From: Reinekea sp. G2M2-21 | Lineage (GTDB): Bacteria > Pseudomonadota > Gammaproteobacteria > Pseudomonadales > Natronospirillaceae | Direction: 5' to 3' | Length of the DNA stretch: 64,000 nt | Assembly: GCF_015687175.1 (NCBI RefSeq) | Contig: NZ_JADPQG010000003.1 | Coordinates: forward strand, 434,001 to 498,000 | In this document: positions 16,031 to 25,614 of the stretch, in pieces | Layout: each line of letters begins with the position of its first letter | How positions within the stretch are numbered: the first letter of the stretch is position 1 | Position numbers and translations under genes: made by a program | The notes under the pieces: generated by a model | What the model was told of the DNA's origin: nothing | Databases searched by the model: none | What the model saw: only the letters and a program-made list of their open reading frames with translations

Positions 16031-18775
16031 ATGCAGTCGACCAACGAAACACTCCGATACCGGAGAACACAGATATTGCTGAATAACGCCCATATGTTTT
16101 GGTGGTCTTCTATAGCATTGAGCCTGCTGTGTGCAGTCACTTCCATGCTGATTACCGCGTCCTTCAACGCGGTGGGCGGGGCGGTACTAATCTGTCTGAT
16201 TTCCGCAGCGGGTCTGTTTTCCATTGATTACAGTCGAAAAATGCTCAAGCAAAAACCCTTCTGGAGCCCGTTTCTTTGGTTTGCGGCCTTGATCAGTGCT
16301 AATGCCGTATTGTGGGGACTGACTGCCCGTAATGGGGGGCTGTGTACGACATTGGCAATTGCAGAAGCGGGTTTTGCGGGCGTATACCTGGTGTCTCACG
16401 GTCGCCTGATGATTGCCGGTATTGCGCCGGTGGCCTTCATCCCGATCCCGTTTTTATTATGGAATCATGATGCTGTCCTGTTTCAGGTTCACTTTCCACT
16501 GATGCTGTTGATTATTGTGGCCAGTTGGCAAGGGCACCGTCTGGCGGTGCGCAATACCCGCACCGAAATGGAATCTGAACGGCTTAACCGTCTGCTCACC
16601 GACAACCAGTCGCAGTTGCAATCTAAGATCAAGAAACGAACATCGGAAATTGAACAAGCCAACAAACGCCTCAGTCTTGAAGTGCAGTTACGTAAAGAAG
16701 TCAATCAGGCATTGATTCAAAGCGAGGAACAACTCAATCTCGCAATGACAGCCTCGGGTATCGGATTCTGGGACTGGGACATCCTCAACCGCAAAGTCTA
16801 CCATTCCGACAGTGAGCGATTTTTCGGCAATGGCGATTCATTAACAGAAGATCAGTTTTCTTTGTCCGATCACATCGTTCAGGAGGATATTCCCGCGGTA
16901 CGCAAAGCCATGAGTGCGCACCTCAAAGGTCAAACTGATTATTATCAGGCCCGCTACCGCGTCTTGCTGCCAGACTCCAATCAGCCACGTTGGTTAGAAG
17001 ATATCGGTAAAGTCACCGAACGGAATGAAAAGAACATTGCCACACGGATGATCGGAACCCGACGCGACATCAGTAAAGACATGCAATTACAAGAAGACCT
17101 GAGTCTGTCTTCCAGCCTGTTTAATAACAGTTCTGAAGGGGTCTTCGTACTCGACGCTCACCAGCATTTCCGTACCTGCAACCGTGTTTTTTGCCAGATA
17201 TTCGGCCGCCAGAAAGGCGAGCTGATTGATCAGCCATTGTTCGATGTCATCCGCACGGAGCAAAACCACCGGATTAGCCAGGGCATGGTCAATAACGGAC
17301 GCTGGAGCGGCGATCTGATGGCGATGCGCACCGATAACGAACGTTTTCCGTTGTCCTTAACCCTGACAACCATTCGCCGTGACGACAACAGCGTGTCGCA
17401 TTATCTGGGCATCTGCCGGGACCAATCCGAGTCGCACCGTTCGGAAAAAGAAATCCGTTATCTCAACAATTACGACAAACTCACGGGGTTGTTCAATCGC
17501 GCTTATTTCCACGAAGTGTTACGACAGTTTCGTGAGCATCAGCCATTGCAGGATAATCACTATGCCGTATGTGTGTTGAATCTGGACCGGTTTAAATCGA
17601 TTAACGAAAGCCTCGGTTTGGAAGTGGGTGATCAGTTACTGAAAGACCTGGCGGCTCGTTTGAGTAATTTCGAGGAACCGATCCGGCAAATTGCCCGTCT
17701 GGCCAGCGACGAATTTGCCCTGGTTATTGAATATGAGCAGGACAGAGACGCCCTGCTAAAGACCTTGGAACATTTGCAAGCCGAGATTACCCGCCCATTT
17801 TTGGTCAGTGAGCATGAGCTCATCGTCACCGCCAGTATCGGGGTCTGCATCGTTCAGGAAGGCAATATTGCCCAGTTGCTGAATCACGCCATTGCCGCTA
17901 TGAATCAGGCTCGCTACCAAGGGGGAAATAACTACCAGTTTTATCACCAGAAGCTGGCCACCTCACCTTTGGAGCGACTGCAGTTGGAAAAAGCGCTGCG
18001 CAAGTCCATCGCTAATAATGAATTTTCAGTCAGCTATCAACCGAAGATGAATCTACACACAGGCATCATTGATTCTGTCGAAGCGCTGGTCCGCTGGCGC
18101 CACCCGCACAAAGGGCTTATCGAACCGGATGATTTTATTCCGCTTGCCGAAGAAACCGGCTTGATTTCCGCTATAGGTGAGCAGGTTCTCAACAAAGCGT
18201 GCATCGAAGCCGCAGCATGGCGGGAAAGCGGTTTTGGCGACATATCCATCTCGGTGAATTTATCCAGCCACCAAATCCGGCGAGACGATCTGTACGACGT
18301 GGTACACAACGCCTTGCGCAACTCCCAGTTACCAGCGGAGTACCTGGAGCTGGAATTGACCGAAGGCATGCTGATGGAAGATATTAATCACGCGCAAGAC
18401 TTCCTAAACCAATTACGCTCTCTTGGGGTGCGTTTAGCGCTCGACGACTTTGGCACCGGCTATTCGTCACTGAGTTATCTCAAGCGATTGCCGATCGACA
18501 CGCTGAAAATCGACAAATCTTTTGTCGCTGAAGCCCGCAATGGACAGACCAGTCCGATCGTGGAGGCGGTGATGGCCATGTCAGAAAGCCTGAGATTGAA
18601 TGTGGTCGCGGAAGGCGTCGAAACCAAAGAGCAGCTGGATTACCTGGAAAAACTGGGTTGTGACTACGCACAAGGCTATTTCATCAGCCGAGCATTGCCA
18701 GCCTCTGAGGTCTTAACCCTAATCCGTCACAGCAATCTGCAGACGCTGACTCAGTCCAGCGATTCCGTGCATTAA
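16031..18775 (+). CDS. Membrane PAS-PAS-GGDEF-EAL protein, probable c-di-GMP phosphodiesterase
   Basis: A 914-residue inner-membrane signalling protein. Five or six N-terminal helices occupy residues 20-165, followed by a coiled coil (about 175-230), two PAS domains (about 231-353 and 360-475), GGDEF (478-640) and EAL (650-905). The GGDEF site is degenerate (ASDEF at 558-562), so cyclase activity is unlikely. The EAL site is intact: EALVRW at 684-689, NLSSHQ, ELTEGML, DDFGTGYSSL and KIDKSF. It most likely hydrolyses c-di-GMP, with the GGDEF part perhaps binding GTP. It is divergent from uvrD. A short hairpin follows the stop at 18794-18811. Confidence 0.88.
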   Translation: MQSTNETLRYRRTQILLNNAHMFWWSSIALSLLCAVTSMLITASFNAVGGAVLICLISAAGLFSIDYSRKMLKQKPFWSPFLWFAALISANAVLWGLTARNGGLCTTLAIAEAGFAGVYLVSHGRLMIAGIAPVAFIPIPFLLWNHDAVLFQVHFPLMLLIIVASWQGHRLAVRNTRTEMESERLNRLLTDNQSQLQSKIKKRTSEIEQANKRLSLEVQLRKEVNQALIQSEEQLNLAMTASGIGFWDWDILNRKVYHSDSERFFGNGDSLTEDQFSLSDHIVQEDIPAVRKAMSAHLKGQTDYYQARYRVLLPDSNQPRWLEDIGKVTERNEKNIATRMIGTRRDISKDMQLQEDLSLSSSLFNNSSEGVFVLDAHQHFRTCNRVFCQIFGRQKGELIDQPLFDVIRTEQNHRISQGMVNNGRWSGDLMAMRTDNERFPLSLTLTTIRRDDNSVSHYLGICRDQSESHRSEKEIRYLNNYDKLTGLFNRAYFHEVLRQFREHQPLQDNHYAVCVLNLDRFKSINESLGLEVGDQLLKDLAARLSNFEEPIRQIARLASDEFALVIEYEQDRDALLKTLEHLQAEITRPFLVSEHELIVTASIGVCIVQEGNIAQLLNHAIAAMNQARYQGGNNYQFYHQKLATSPLERLQLEKALRKSIANNEFSVSYQPKMNLHTGIIDSVEALVRWRHPHKGLIEPDDFIPLAEETGLISAIGEQVLNKACIEAAAWRESGFGDISISVNLSSHQIRRDDLYDVVHNALRNSQLPAEYLELELTEGMLMEDINHAQDFLNQLRSLGVRLALDDFGTGYSSLSYLKRLPIDTLKIDKSFVAEARNGQTSPIVEAVMAMSESLRLNVVAEGVETKEQLDYLEKLGCDYAQGYFISRALPASEVLTLIRHSNLQTLTQSSDSVH

Positions 18776-19080
18776 CGACAGCGCTCAAATCCGGCAGACC
18801 TCAAGGTCTGCTCTGGTCACAGAATTCGGCGCTTGACTTCTGATATTTTAATATATTCAACACCCCTTCAAATTGGGCATCATTCTTGCTTTTTATAGCG
18901 AAGTCTTTTATTCCTATTTCATTTAGTAACAAAGATGTTGTGGAGGCTTCGATCCATTTCACAGAACTGAAACAGGAATAAACTAGACTAAGACGCCAAC
19001 GCTGAGATCCAGCGGCAGCGCCAACAGCAGTACTGATTTAATAACAAAAATCGGCAGTCGCCACGAAGGAGCTAAACACC
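18776..19080. other. Intergenic region with a hairpin
   Basis: A 305-bp gap with no gene. A hairpin (gcagacc at 18794-18800, tcaa loop, ggtctgc at 18805-18811) follows the GGDEF-EAL stop but lacks a T run, so it is at best a weak terminator. AT-rich sequence near 18840-18910 probably includes the promoter of the small gene at 19081; no clear -10/-35 pair was assigned. Confidence 0.4.
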
Positions 19081-19272
19081 ATGTCTACGAACCTGTTTGA
19101 GCTAGAACTCGCCAACATTGAAGATAACATTCTTCATAAACCCGCTGATGCCAGTGAAAACAAGCGCAACGAGAATCACCGCCGTCTCGCCGCGCGACGG
19201 GCCATTGAGGACCACCTGGAGCAGCAACGATTGCGAAGCGAATATCAGGATCTGGAACTTGAGATATATTAG
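19081..19272 (+). CDS. Small PA3496-like protein
   Basis: A 63-residue charged cytoplasmic protein preceded by a strong SD (aaggag, nine bases before the ATG) and followed by a strong terminator, so it is very probably expressed. The C-terminal stretch RRLAARRAIEDHLEQQRLRS resembles the RRxIEdyLExxrL core of small gammaproteobacterial proteins annotated as the PA3496 family. It should form a helix or coiled coil. Function unknown; the family label comes from memory of the motif and is moderately certain. Confidence 0.65.
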   Translation: MSTNLFELELANIEDNILHKPADASENKRNENHRRLAARRAIEDHLEQQRLRSEYQDLELEIY

Positions 19273-19286
19273 TCCTTGTTCACTTG

Positions 19287-19315
19287 AAAAGGGCGCCAGA
19301 AGGCGCCCTTTTTTT
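19287..19315 (+). terminator. Rho-independent terminator of the small gene
   Basis: A 7-bp GC stem (gggcgcc at 19291-19297, ggcgccc at 19302-19308) with an agaa loop, A-rich 5' flank and T7 3' flank. It ends the transcript of the gene at 19081-19272. Confidence 0.92.
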
Positions 19316-19471
19316 GTGCGACGAATCCCCTGAATGATCCAGAAAGTATCTGTTTTCTTGTCTTGCGAACAGGCAAAGTTTCCAAATATAGAATCCTCAA
19401 TCAACACCGGAGGTAACAACACATTTAGTTTCAAGTGTTACTAACCGTTACCTGTTAGCCGGGAGTAGGAT

Positions 19472-20051
19472 GAATGGTACTTACATAGGCTTGTCCAATG
19501 GAATTTGCATCAATGCGTAACTTCGTTTCACTGAGGTTTTTTACTTAAAGTACTAAATCTGTTTCGAAGACTATGGTTTCGTTTTTAACCAAAAGATCTT
19601 TTTCCCAAGGGGAGACCCCCTTGATCCGGTCTTCACCAGAGTTGAAGTCGTGAAAATCGAATCGAAGACCTTCGCTCATAATAGATCCCCCCCCCTTCTT
19701 TCGCCCGCGTTGGTATTCTGCCTTATTTGTATTTTCTTCGAACGGTCGCTTGAGCGTGCATCCCTACACGCGCGGTGTTTGCAAGGGCATCCATGCCCTT
19801 GAATCCGTAGCGACGCACCAATTAAATCAACCAAAGCAGATTCGACCGAATGGTTAATTACGCCGATACCGGCAATGTCTTTCAATTGATGAGTTTGAAC
19901 TATTTATAGAACAGAGGCATAGAAAACCATATCTATCGCGAAAATAACGGCACCGTCTGTCACCATCTTTCAAACGACCACATGAAGCAATGTCACGGAA
20001 TGAGACTATTGCTGCATACATATTCTAAATCAGCTTAAACAAGTACCATTC
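19472..20051. mobile_element. Decayed IS-like or MITE-like element, copy 1
   Basis: A gene-free stretch of 580 bp bounded by an 11-bp perfect inverted repeat: gaatggtactt at 19472-19482 and aagtaccattc at 20041-20051. The 7-mer gtaggat occurs directly before the left end (19465-19471) and again 3 bp beyond the right end (20055-20061), which could be a target duplication. Inside, 19605-19670 matches 45719-45784 on the opposite strand at 60 of 66 positions. No open frame over 70 codons is present and no transposase was recognised. It is a non-autonomous element or the eroded remains of an insertion sequence. The right end lies 18 bp from the stop of dctP. Confidence 0.6.
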
Positions 20052-20069
20052 GGCGTAGGATTCGCTGTT

Positions 20070-20960
20070 TCAGCGTTGGCTGATGCGCAAGTTTTGCAAA
20101 TCCTTCTCGCTGAAGGTTTGCGGGGTTAAGAGCTGTTGGATCGCGTCACGCGCGCGCTGATTACTGACGCGTAATCGGATGTCCAAGTTCTCCGCCCATT
20201 CGGTCAACAAACCCCGAGCCAGCTCGCGCTCCTGCTCTGAAAGCCTGTTCAGTGTTTTTTCCGGAATGAGCAACATACCCCAGGTATAGATAACTGGCGT
20301 CTGGGTCACGTAGTTGAAACGGCTGTGCCAATTCAAAGTCAGCGCGGCGGCAGGTGGGGCAATCAACGTATCGATCGCGCCGGTATCGAGCCCGGTCAGG
20401 ACATCACCGATGTTCATGACCAAGTACGAGATATTCAATTCACGAGTCATCCGCTGAATATCGGCGGTATTGGGCAACCAGAGTTTGGCATCCCGTAGAG
20501 CCGACAGGGTCGGGATTTTCTGTTTGGACATCAGATAGGAAAATCCACCGTCCAGCGGACCAAAGCCCAACCAGCCGGCATCCAGCAGTCGCTGCCGGAA
20601 TTCCTCATCAACCTCGTCACGCTGTCGATAGACCTGATCCAAACTATCGAACTGAAACGGATCGCTGAGATCACTGACATCGGCTTCCAGATTTTCAAGC
20701 GTTGCGGCGCTGACCAGGGCGCCCTGCAGTTGGCCAATGCGGATCTTCCGCAACACTGTTGCATCATCGCCCATCACGCCACCGGGGTAGACTTTCAGCG
20801 TGATTTTGCCACCCAACGCAACGTTCAGCTGCTCAGATAATGTCTGCAGAGAAACGACAACCTCGGAACCCGGAGGATACAGAGTGGCCACTTTGATAGT
20901 CGTCTGTGCCAACCCAGCCAATGGAGCCAAGACAAACAGCAATACCGCACAAATACGCAT
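20070..20960 (-). CDS. TRAP transporter substrate-binding protein (DctP family), orphan, perhaps 3' truncated
   Basis: A 296-residue periplasmic binding protein with a signal peptide (MRICAVLLFVLAPLAGLA, then QTT). IKVATLYPPGSE, KVYPGGVMGDDATVLRKIRIGQLQ and the Arg-containing substrate region are DctP hallmarks. The membrane subunits (dctQ, dctM) that normally follow are absent. The protein is about 30-40 residues shorter than most DctP proteins: it stops soon after the helix VSNQRARDAIQQLL, where relatives continue with another helix. The inverted-repeat element begins 18 bp past the stop. Insertion may therefore have cut off the end of this gene and removed the rest of the operon; it could be a pseudogene. 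Confidence 0.75.
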   Translation of the reverse strand: MRICAVLLFVLAPLAGLAQTTIKVATLYPPGSEVVVSLQTLSEQLNVALGGKITLKVYPGGVMGDDATVLRKIRIGQLQGALVSAATLENLEADVSDLSDPFQFDSLDQVYRQRDEVDEEFRQRLLDAGWLGFGPLDGGFSYLMSKQKIPTLSALRDAKLWLPNTADIQRMTRELNISYLVMNIGDVLTGLDTGAIDTLIAPPAAALTLNWHSRFNYVTQTPVIYTWGMLLIPEKTLNRLSEQERELARGLLTEWAENLDIRLRVSNQRARDAIQQLLTPQTFSEKDLQNLRISQR

Positions 20961-21231
20961 AGGAACCTCATCGTTATTAACGTCATACGGCCAGCTGTCC
21001 TATAAGGATTGCTTTGACCGCCGTTCATCTCGTGATGCGCCGATCGAACTGCCCAGACCTACTGCCCAAATCTTTCAATAAAGCTTAGTAACGGTGTCAC
21101 CAGCGCCCCATGTGGCCATAGAATGGGGCAATGTCACCGGGCAGCCCCCCGACAAGACGACCGGAGATAAAAACACGTCCAACCTACCCCAACTAAGTGA
21201 CAACCGTATGACGTTGCATCGGCTCGTCTGT

Positions 21232-21774
21232 TCAGTCGGTCAACCCTTCGGTCAGATACTCATTTTTCAGTTTCACATAGTTGCCTGCGGTGTATTTGAA
21301 ATAAGATTTCTCTTTATCACTCAACGGGCGAGCTTTCTGTACAGGGCTGCCTTTGTACATATAGCCGGACTCAAGGCGTTTACCGGGCGGTACAAGAGCG
21401 CCAGCCGCAACGATAACCTGATCTTCAACGACTGCACCGTCCAGGATAGTTGCACCAATACCAATAAGCACTTCATTGCCGACATGACAGCCGTGTAAAC
21501 ATGCCTGATGTCCTATGGTGACGTCATTGCCGATGACCAATGGATGACCCTCCGGGTTGTAGTCACTGGCGTGGGTAATATGCAACACCACACCATCTTG
21601 AACCGACGTTCGCTCCCCGATGTGAATGCTGTGCATGTCGCCCCGTATAATAGCACCCGGCCAGATTGACGAATCGGTGCCAATAGTGACATCCCCCAAG
21701 ACATAGGCTTGAGGTGAAATCATCACCCGATCGGCAATGGCCGGTTGTACTCCCCGAAATGAATGTATCGCCAA
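21232..21774 (-). CDS. yrdA: Gamma-class carbonic anhydrase-like protein (YrdA family)
   Basis: A 180-residue left-handed beta-helix protein built from hexapeptide repeats (for example VLGDVTIGTDSSIWPGAIIR). The family forms trimers with a metal at the interface. Candidate ligands are the His residues in VLHITHASDY and in IGHQACLHGC. YrdA/CaiE-like members may be carbonic anhydrases or acyltransferase-related; catalysis is not proven for most. The ATG at 21774 is divergent from ppx with 54 bp between, which must contain both promoters. Confidence 0.85.
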   Translation of the reverse strand: MAIHSFRGVQPAIADRVMISPQAYVLGDVTIGTDSSIWPGAIIRGDMHSIHIGERTSVQDGVVLHITHASDYNPEGHPLVIGNDVTIGHQACLHGCHVGNEVLIGIGATILDGAVVEDQVIVAAGALVPPGKRLESGYMYKGSPVQKARPLSDKEKSYFKYTAGNYVKLKNEYLTEGLTD

Positions 21775-21828
21775 AACACCTTCCCCTTTACTATAGTTAG
21801 AATTGATTCCAAGAATTTGAGCAGCCCC

Positions 21829-23346
21829 ATGTTAAAACTTTCCGGATTCTGGCGACATCGAAATGAAGAGATTGCCGCCATCGACCTCGGTTCCAACTCC
21901 TTTCACATGATTATAGCCCGCGTGGCCGATGGGCAAATCAGCATCATTGACCGCCTGAAAGAGACCGTCCGTTTGGGTTACGGACTTGACGAAGACGGGA
22001 ATCTCGACGAGCTGTCACAGAAAAGAGCACTGGATTGTCTGGAAAGATTCGCGCAGCGCATCAAGCATCTGCCCCCGTCGAGTGTCCGCGCCGTGGGAAC
22101 ACGTACCTTGCGAATGACGAAAAATGTTTACCCGTTTCTGGCCAAAGCCGAACGTGCGTTGGGGTTCGATATTCAGATTATCGCTGGTGCGGAAGAGGCT
22201 CGCTTGGTGTATCAAGGCGTTGCGTTTGGCCTGGAAGACGACCAGCAAACCCGTTTGGTAATTGATATCGGTGGTGCCAGTACCGAACTGATTATCGGAG
22301 AGGATTTCACGCCTATCTCACTGGAATCCTTGGGCATGGGTTGCGTCTCGATCAGCAAACGCTTCTTTGACTCCGGCCAAATCACCGCAGCGTCGGTACG
22401 CGCCGCCGACATCTACTGTCAGCGTAAACTGGAACCCATCCGTAGCAGTTTCCGCCGCAGTCAATGGCAACGGGTCATCGGGTGCTCAGGCTCGATCAAA
22501 TCCATTTCCAGCGTACTCGAACAATTGAACGGACATCCGGCCATCACGCCTGAAGGCATTGATCAGATACTGCAACAGTGCCTGGCAACGGGCACGATCG
22601 ACGAACTCAAACTACCTGGGCTCAGTAGCGACCGGCAACCGGTTTTCATTGGCGGATTAATCGTGTTGCGCAGCTGTATGAATGCGTTAAAGCTGGACAG
22701 CATGGAAGCTTCGCCTTGGGCGTTACGTGAAGGCGTCTTGTTTGACCTGCTGGGGCACGACTCGATGTCTGACATGCGCGAACGCACAGTCATGGAAATG
22801 GCGAAGCGCTTTCACGCTGACCTTGATCATGCTCAGCAATGCAACAACGTCGCCCAAAAAATGCTCGCGCAGATCAGCAAGCAGGTGCCGCTGGATGAAC
22901 ACTGGTCCCGATACTTACATTGGGCCTGCCTGCTGCAGGAAATTGGGTTAGACATAAACCACGATAAATTCCATGTCCACAGCGGCTACATTATTGAAAA
23001 CAGCCACCTCGCCGGTTTCGGACATGATGAGCAACATCGTTTGACCTGTTTGGTACGCAACCAACGTAAAAAACCCGATTGGTTGCAGATTCAGCGATTA
23101 CCCGAAGAAGAACACACTAGCTTTACTATTGTGTTGCACATTTTCCGGTTGGCTTGTGTACTGACGCGGGCTCGCAATGATATCCAGGATATCGGTTGGT
23201 CGCTGAGTCTGAAAGCGTCGTCTTTGGCGTTCAACGCGCCGCCGGTATGGTGGGAAAGCCAACCGCTCGCCGCGGCGGATCTCAATGCGGAAGTCAGTTA
23301 CATGAAAAAAAGTGAACTCCAGCTGGTGCTCAATCAACCCCAATGA
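21829..23346 (+). CDS. ppx: Exopolyphosphatase / guanosine pentaphosphatase (Ppx/GppA)
   Basis: A 505-residue ASKHA-fold phosphatase that releases phosphate from polyphosphate or converts pppGpp to ppGpp. The N-terminal domain has AAIDLGSNSFHM, the VGTRTLRMTKN stretch, AGAEEARLVYQGVAF and the phosphate loop VIDIGGASTELIIG. The C-terminal part is the helical HD-like domain (ACLLQEIGLDIN and HVHSGYIIENS). The ATG at 21829 gives the standard N-terminus; a longer frame from 21763 would overlap the divergent yrdA start. It converges on ppk1, so the enzymes that make and break polyphosphate lie tail to tail. Confidence 0.92.
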   Translation: MLKLSGFWRHRNEEIAAIDLGSNSFHMIIARVADGQISIIDRLKETVRLGYGLDEDGNLDELSQKRALDCLERFAQRIKHLPPSSVRAVGTRTLRMTKNVYPFLAKAERALGFDIQIIAGAEEARLVYQGVAFGLEDDQQTRLVIDIGGASTELIIGEDFTPISLESLGMGCVSISKRFFDSGQITAASVRAADIYCQRKLEPIRSSFRRSQWQRVIGCSGSIKSISSVLEQLNGHPAITPEGIDQILQQCLATGTIDELKLPGLSSDRQPVFIGGLIVLRSCMNALKLDSMEASPWALREGVLFDLLGHDSMSDMRERTVMEMAKRFHADLDHAQQCNNVAQKMLAQISKQVPLDEHWSRYLHWACLLQEIGLDINHDKFHVHSGYIIENSHLAGFGHDEQHRLTCLVRNQRKKPDWLQIQRLPEEEHTSFTIVLHIFRLACVLTRARNDIQDIGWSLSLKASSLAFNAPPVWWESQPLAAADLNAEVSYMKKSELQLVLNQPQ

Positions 23347-23366
23347 CCGACACTCTATGCAGCCGC

Positions 23367-25460
23367 TCAATTACGAGCGGTTGCCGCGGTTAGCAAACTC
23401 ATTTGGGCCGAAATAAGTTCTTCACCCTCCAGCGCGGTGACCGGGTGATAATCGCCCTGACTGTCCAGTTCCCACGCCTGCACATTATCGAGCAGATAGA
23501 GTTCCAAGTCTGCGATTACCTTGTCCCGATTCTTCTTAGACAACAACGGGAAACCTGTTTCCACACGGTGGAACATATTGCGCATCATCCAATCCGCACT
23601 GGCCAGAATCACTTCCGGATCGCCATCGTTGTGAAAACAAAATGCCCGAGTATGCTCAAGAAACCGCCCCACCACAGAGCGAACGGTGATGTTATCGGAT
23701 ACACCGGGAATACCGGGGCGAACCTGACAAATACCCCGGATAATCAGATCGATCTTCACCCCGGCTTGACTGGCTTCATACAGCTTATGAATCAATTTTT
23801 CTTCGGCCAGTGAGTTCATCTTGGCAATGATCCGTGCCGCTCGCCCATCTTTGGCAAATTGAATTTCGCGGTCGATATGACGCATTAATGTTTTATGCAG
23901 CGTAAACGGCGCCTGCAGGACTTTGTCGAGTTTCGACACCCGACCCAGACTGGTCAGCTGCAAAAAAATTCGGTTCACATCATCTCCGATCTGCTTATTG
24001 GCGGTAATCAATCCATAGTCGGTATAGATGGTGGCCGTTTTTGGGTGGTAGTTCCCCGTTCCCAAATGCACATAGTGACGAAGACGGTTCTTTTCCTTGC
24101 GCGCTATCATCAACAATTTAGCGTGCGTCTTGTAACCGAACACCCCGTACACAACGTGGATACCGTATTCCTGCAAACGAGTTGCCAGTGCAACGTTAGC
24201 CTCTTCGTCGAACCTGGCCAGCAACTCAATCACCACTGTCACTTCCTTACCGGCGCGAGCTGCAGCAACCAGCGCATCAACGATGATCGACTTGGCACCG
24301 GTTCGATATAGCGTCTGTTTGATAGTCACCACATCCGGGTCCTTGGCGGCTTGTCGGATCAGATCAACAATCGGCAAAAAGGAATCGAACGGGTGTTGCA
24401 AGAGCACATCGCTGCGCGCAACGGAATCAAAGATACCGCTTTTGCGTCTCAAAACCTTAGGGTAATGAGGTTCAAACTGGGGGTACAACAGATCCGGGCG
24501 ATTCACATGATCTATCAGCTCCAACAACCGGTTTAAATTAACCGGACCATTCACCCGGTAACAATCCAGCGCCCGGATTTCAAACTGCGCCATCAAAAAA
24601 TCGACCATTTCCGGTGGGCTGTTCTCAGCCACTTCCAAGCGGACTTCATCGCCGTATTGACGATAAACCAACTCACCTTCAATCGCGCGGCGCAAATCAT
24701 CCGTTTCTTCTTTATCGACAAACAGGTCGGAATTTCGTGTTACTCGAAATTGATAAGACCCTTTTACTGTCATGCCAAAGAAAATCTCATCCATAAAGTA
24801 GTGAATGATCGATGACATGAACACGAACTGGTTACCCGTTTCAACATCGGGCAACTCCAAACGGACCAGGTTTGGCAACGACCGAGGGCACTGCACTATA
24901 GCGCGGCCACTGTTGCGGCCAAACGCATCTTTACCTTGCAAAAACACCATGAAATTAAGTGATTTATTCAGAATTCGGGGGAACGGATGCGCGGGATCCA
25001 AACCGATGGGGCTCAACAGGGGGAGCACTTCGTGATGAAAGTAATCTTTCAACCAAGCAATCTGCGCTTTATTCCAATTCTCGCGCTTGACGATTTCAAT
25101 ACCTTCGGCCGCCAGCAATGGCAGCAGAACATGGTTGAAAATGTCATATTGACTATCGACCAATTCATGCGCAAAACTAGCAATGCCTTCAAGCTGCAGC
25201 TCCGGCGACAAACCATCTATATCCGGTAAGGTCGAGCCGGCTTCGTGACGCTCTTTCAGGCCTCCAACGCGTACCTCAAAGAACTCATCGAGATTGGTGC
25301 TGGAAATGCAGAGAAACCGCAGTCGTTCCAGCAACGGAATACTATCATTTTTGGCCTGTTCCATGACCCGCTGATGAAATTTCAGCAAGGACAGTTCCCG
25401 GTTTAGAAAATGCTCCGGGCCAATGGTCACTGTGTCTGGTAGCTGCTCTACATCCGTCAT
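23367..25460 (-). CDS. ppk1: Polyphosphate kinase 1
   Basis: A 697-residue enzyme that builds polyphosphate from ATP. All four domains are visible: N-terminal FLNRELSLLKFHQRVMEQA, head domain ESLRFLCISSTNLDEFFEVR-like sequence, and two phospholipase-D-like catalytic domains. The phosphorylated His lies in HYVHLGTGNYHPKTA; IKQTLYRTGAKS and RSVVGRFLEHTR are further conserved blocks. The ATG at 25460 has gagg seven bases upstream and is preferred over an in-frame TTG two codons earlier. Length agrees with the family (about 690). It ends 20 bp from the ppx stop on the other strand. Confidence 0.96.
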   Translation of the reverse strand: MTDVEQLPDTVTIGPEHFLNRELSLLKFHQRVMEQAKNDSIPLLERLRFLCISSTNLDEFFEVRVGGLKERHEAGSTLPDIDGLSPELQLEGIASFAHELVDSQYDIFNHVLLPLLAAEGIEIVKRENWNKAQIAWLKDYFHHEVLPLLSPIGLDPAHPFPRILNKSLNFMVFLQGKDAFGRNSGRAIVQCPRSLPNLVRLELPDVETGNQFVFMSSIIHYFMDEIFFGMTVKGSYQFRVTRNSDLFVDKEETDDLRRAIEGELVYRQYGDEVRLEVAENSPPEMVDFLMAQFEIRALDCYRVNGPVNLNRLLELIDHVNRPDLLYPQFEPHYPKVLRRKSGIFDSVARSDVLLQHPFDSFLPIVDLIRQAAKDPDVVTIKQTLYRTGAKSIIVDALVAAARAGKEVTVVIELLARFDEEANVALATRLQEYGIHVVYGVFGYKTHAKLLMIARKEKNRLRHYVHLGTGNYHPKTATIYTDYGLITANKQIGDDVNRIFLQLTSLGRVSKLDKVLQAPFTLHKTLMRHIDREIQFAKDGRAARIIAKMNSLAEEKLIHKLYEASQAGVKIDLIIRGICQVRPGIPGVSDNITVRSVVGRFLEHTRAFCFHNDGDPEVILASADWMMRNMFHRVETGFPLLSKKNRDKVIADLELYLLDNVQAWELDSQGDYHPVTALEGEELISAQMSLLTAATARN

Positions 25461-25568
25461 TATCAATCCTCACTTCGATAGACCTATCCTATCTGAAATC
25501 GCGCGCAAGATAATGACAATTATATGACAGTGTTTGAGTGTTCGCTGAAAACTCGTCACAGCCAAAAA

Positions 25569-25592
25569 CAAAAAAAGCCCCGTGGGGCTTTT
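25569..25592 (-). terminator. Rho-independent terminator of the mal operon
   Basis: Read on the minus strand, an 8-bp stem (aaaagccc / gggctttt) with a cacg loop runs into a T tract. It lies 22 bp beyond the malG stop and ends the malEFG transcript. Confidence 0.88.
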
Positions 25593-25614
25593 CAGAACAA
25601 CAATTCAGAGAGAC

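Noticed and set aside
19681-19700. C-tract of ten bases as a phase-variation site
   Set aside because: It is not in or just before a credible gene, so no switching target exists.
19676-19885. A 69-codon minus-strand frame in the gap before dctP
   Set aside because: It lies inside the inverted-repeat element, begins beside a C-tract, has no SD, and its product has no recognisable feature.
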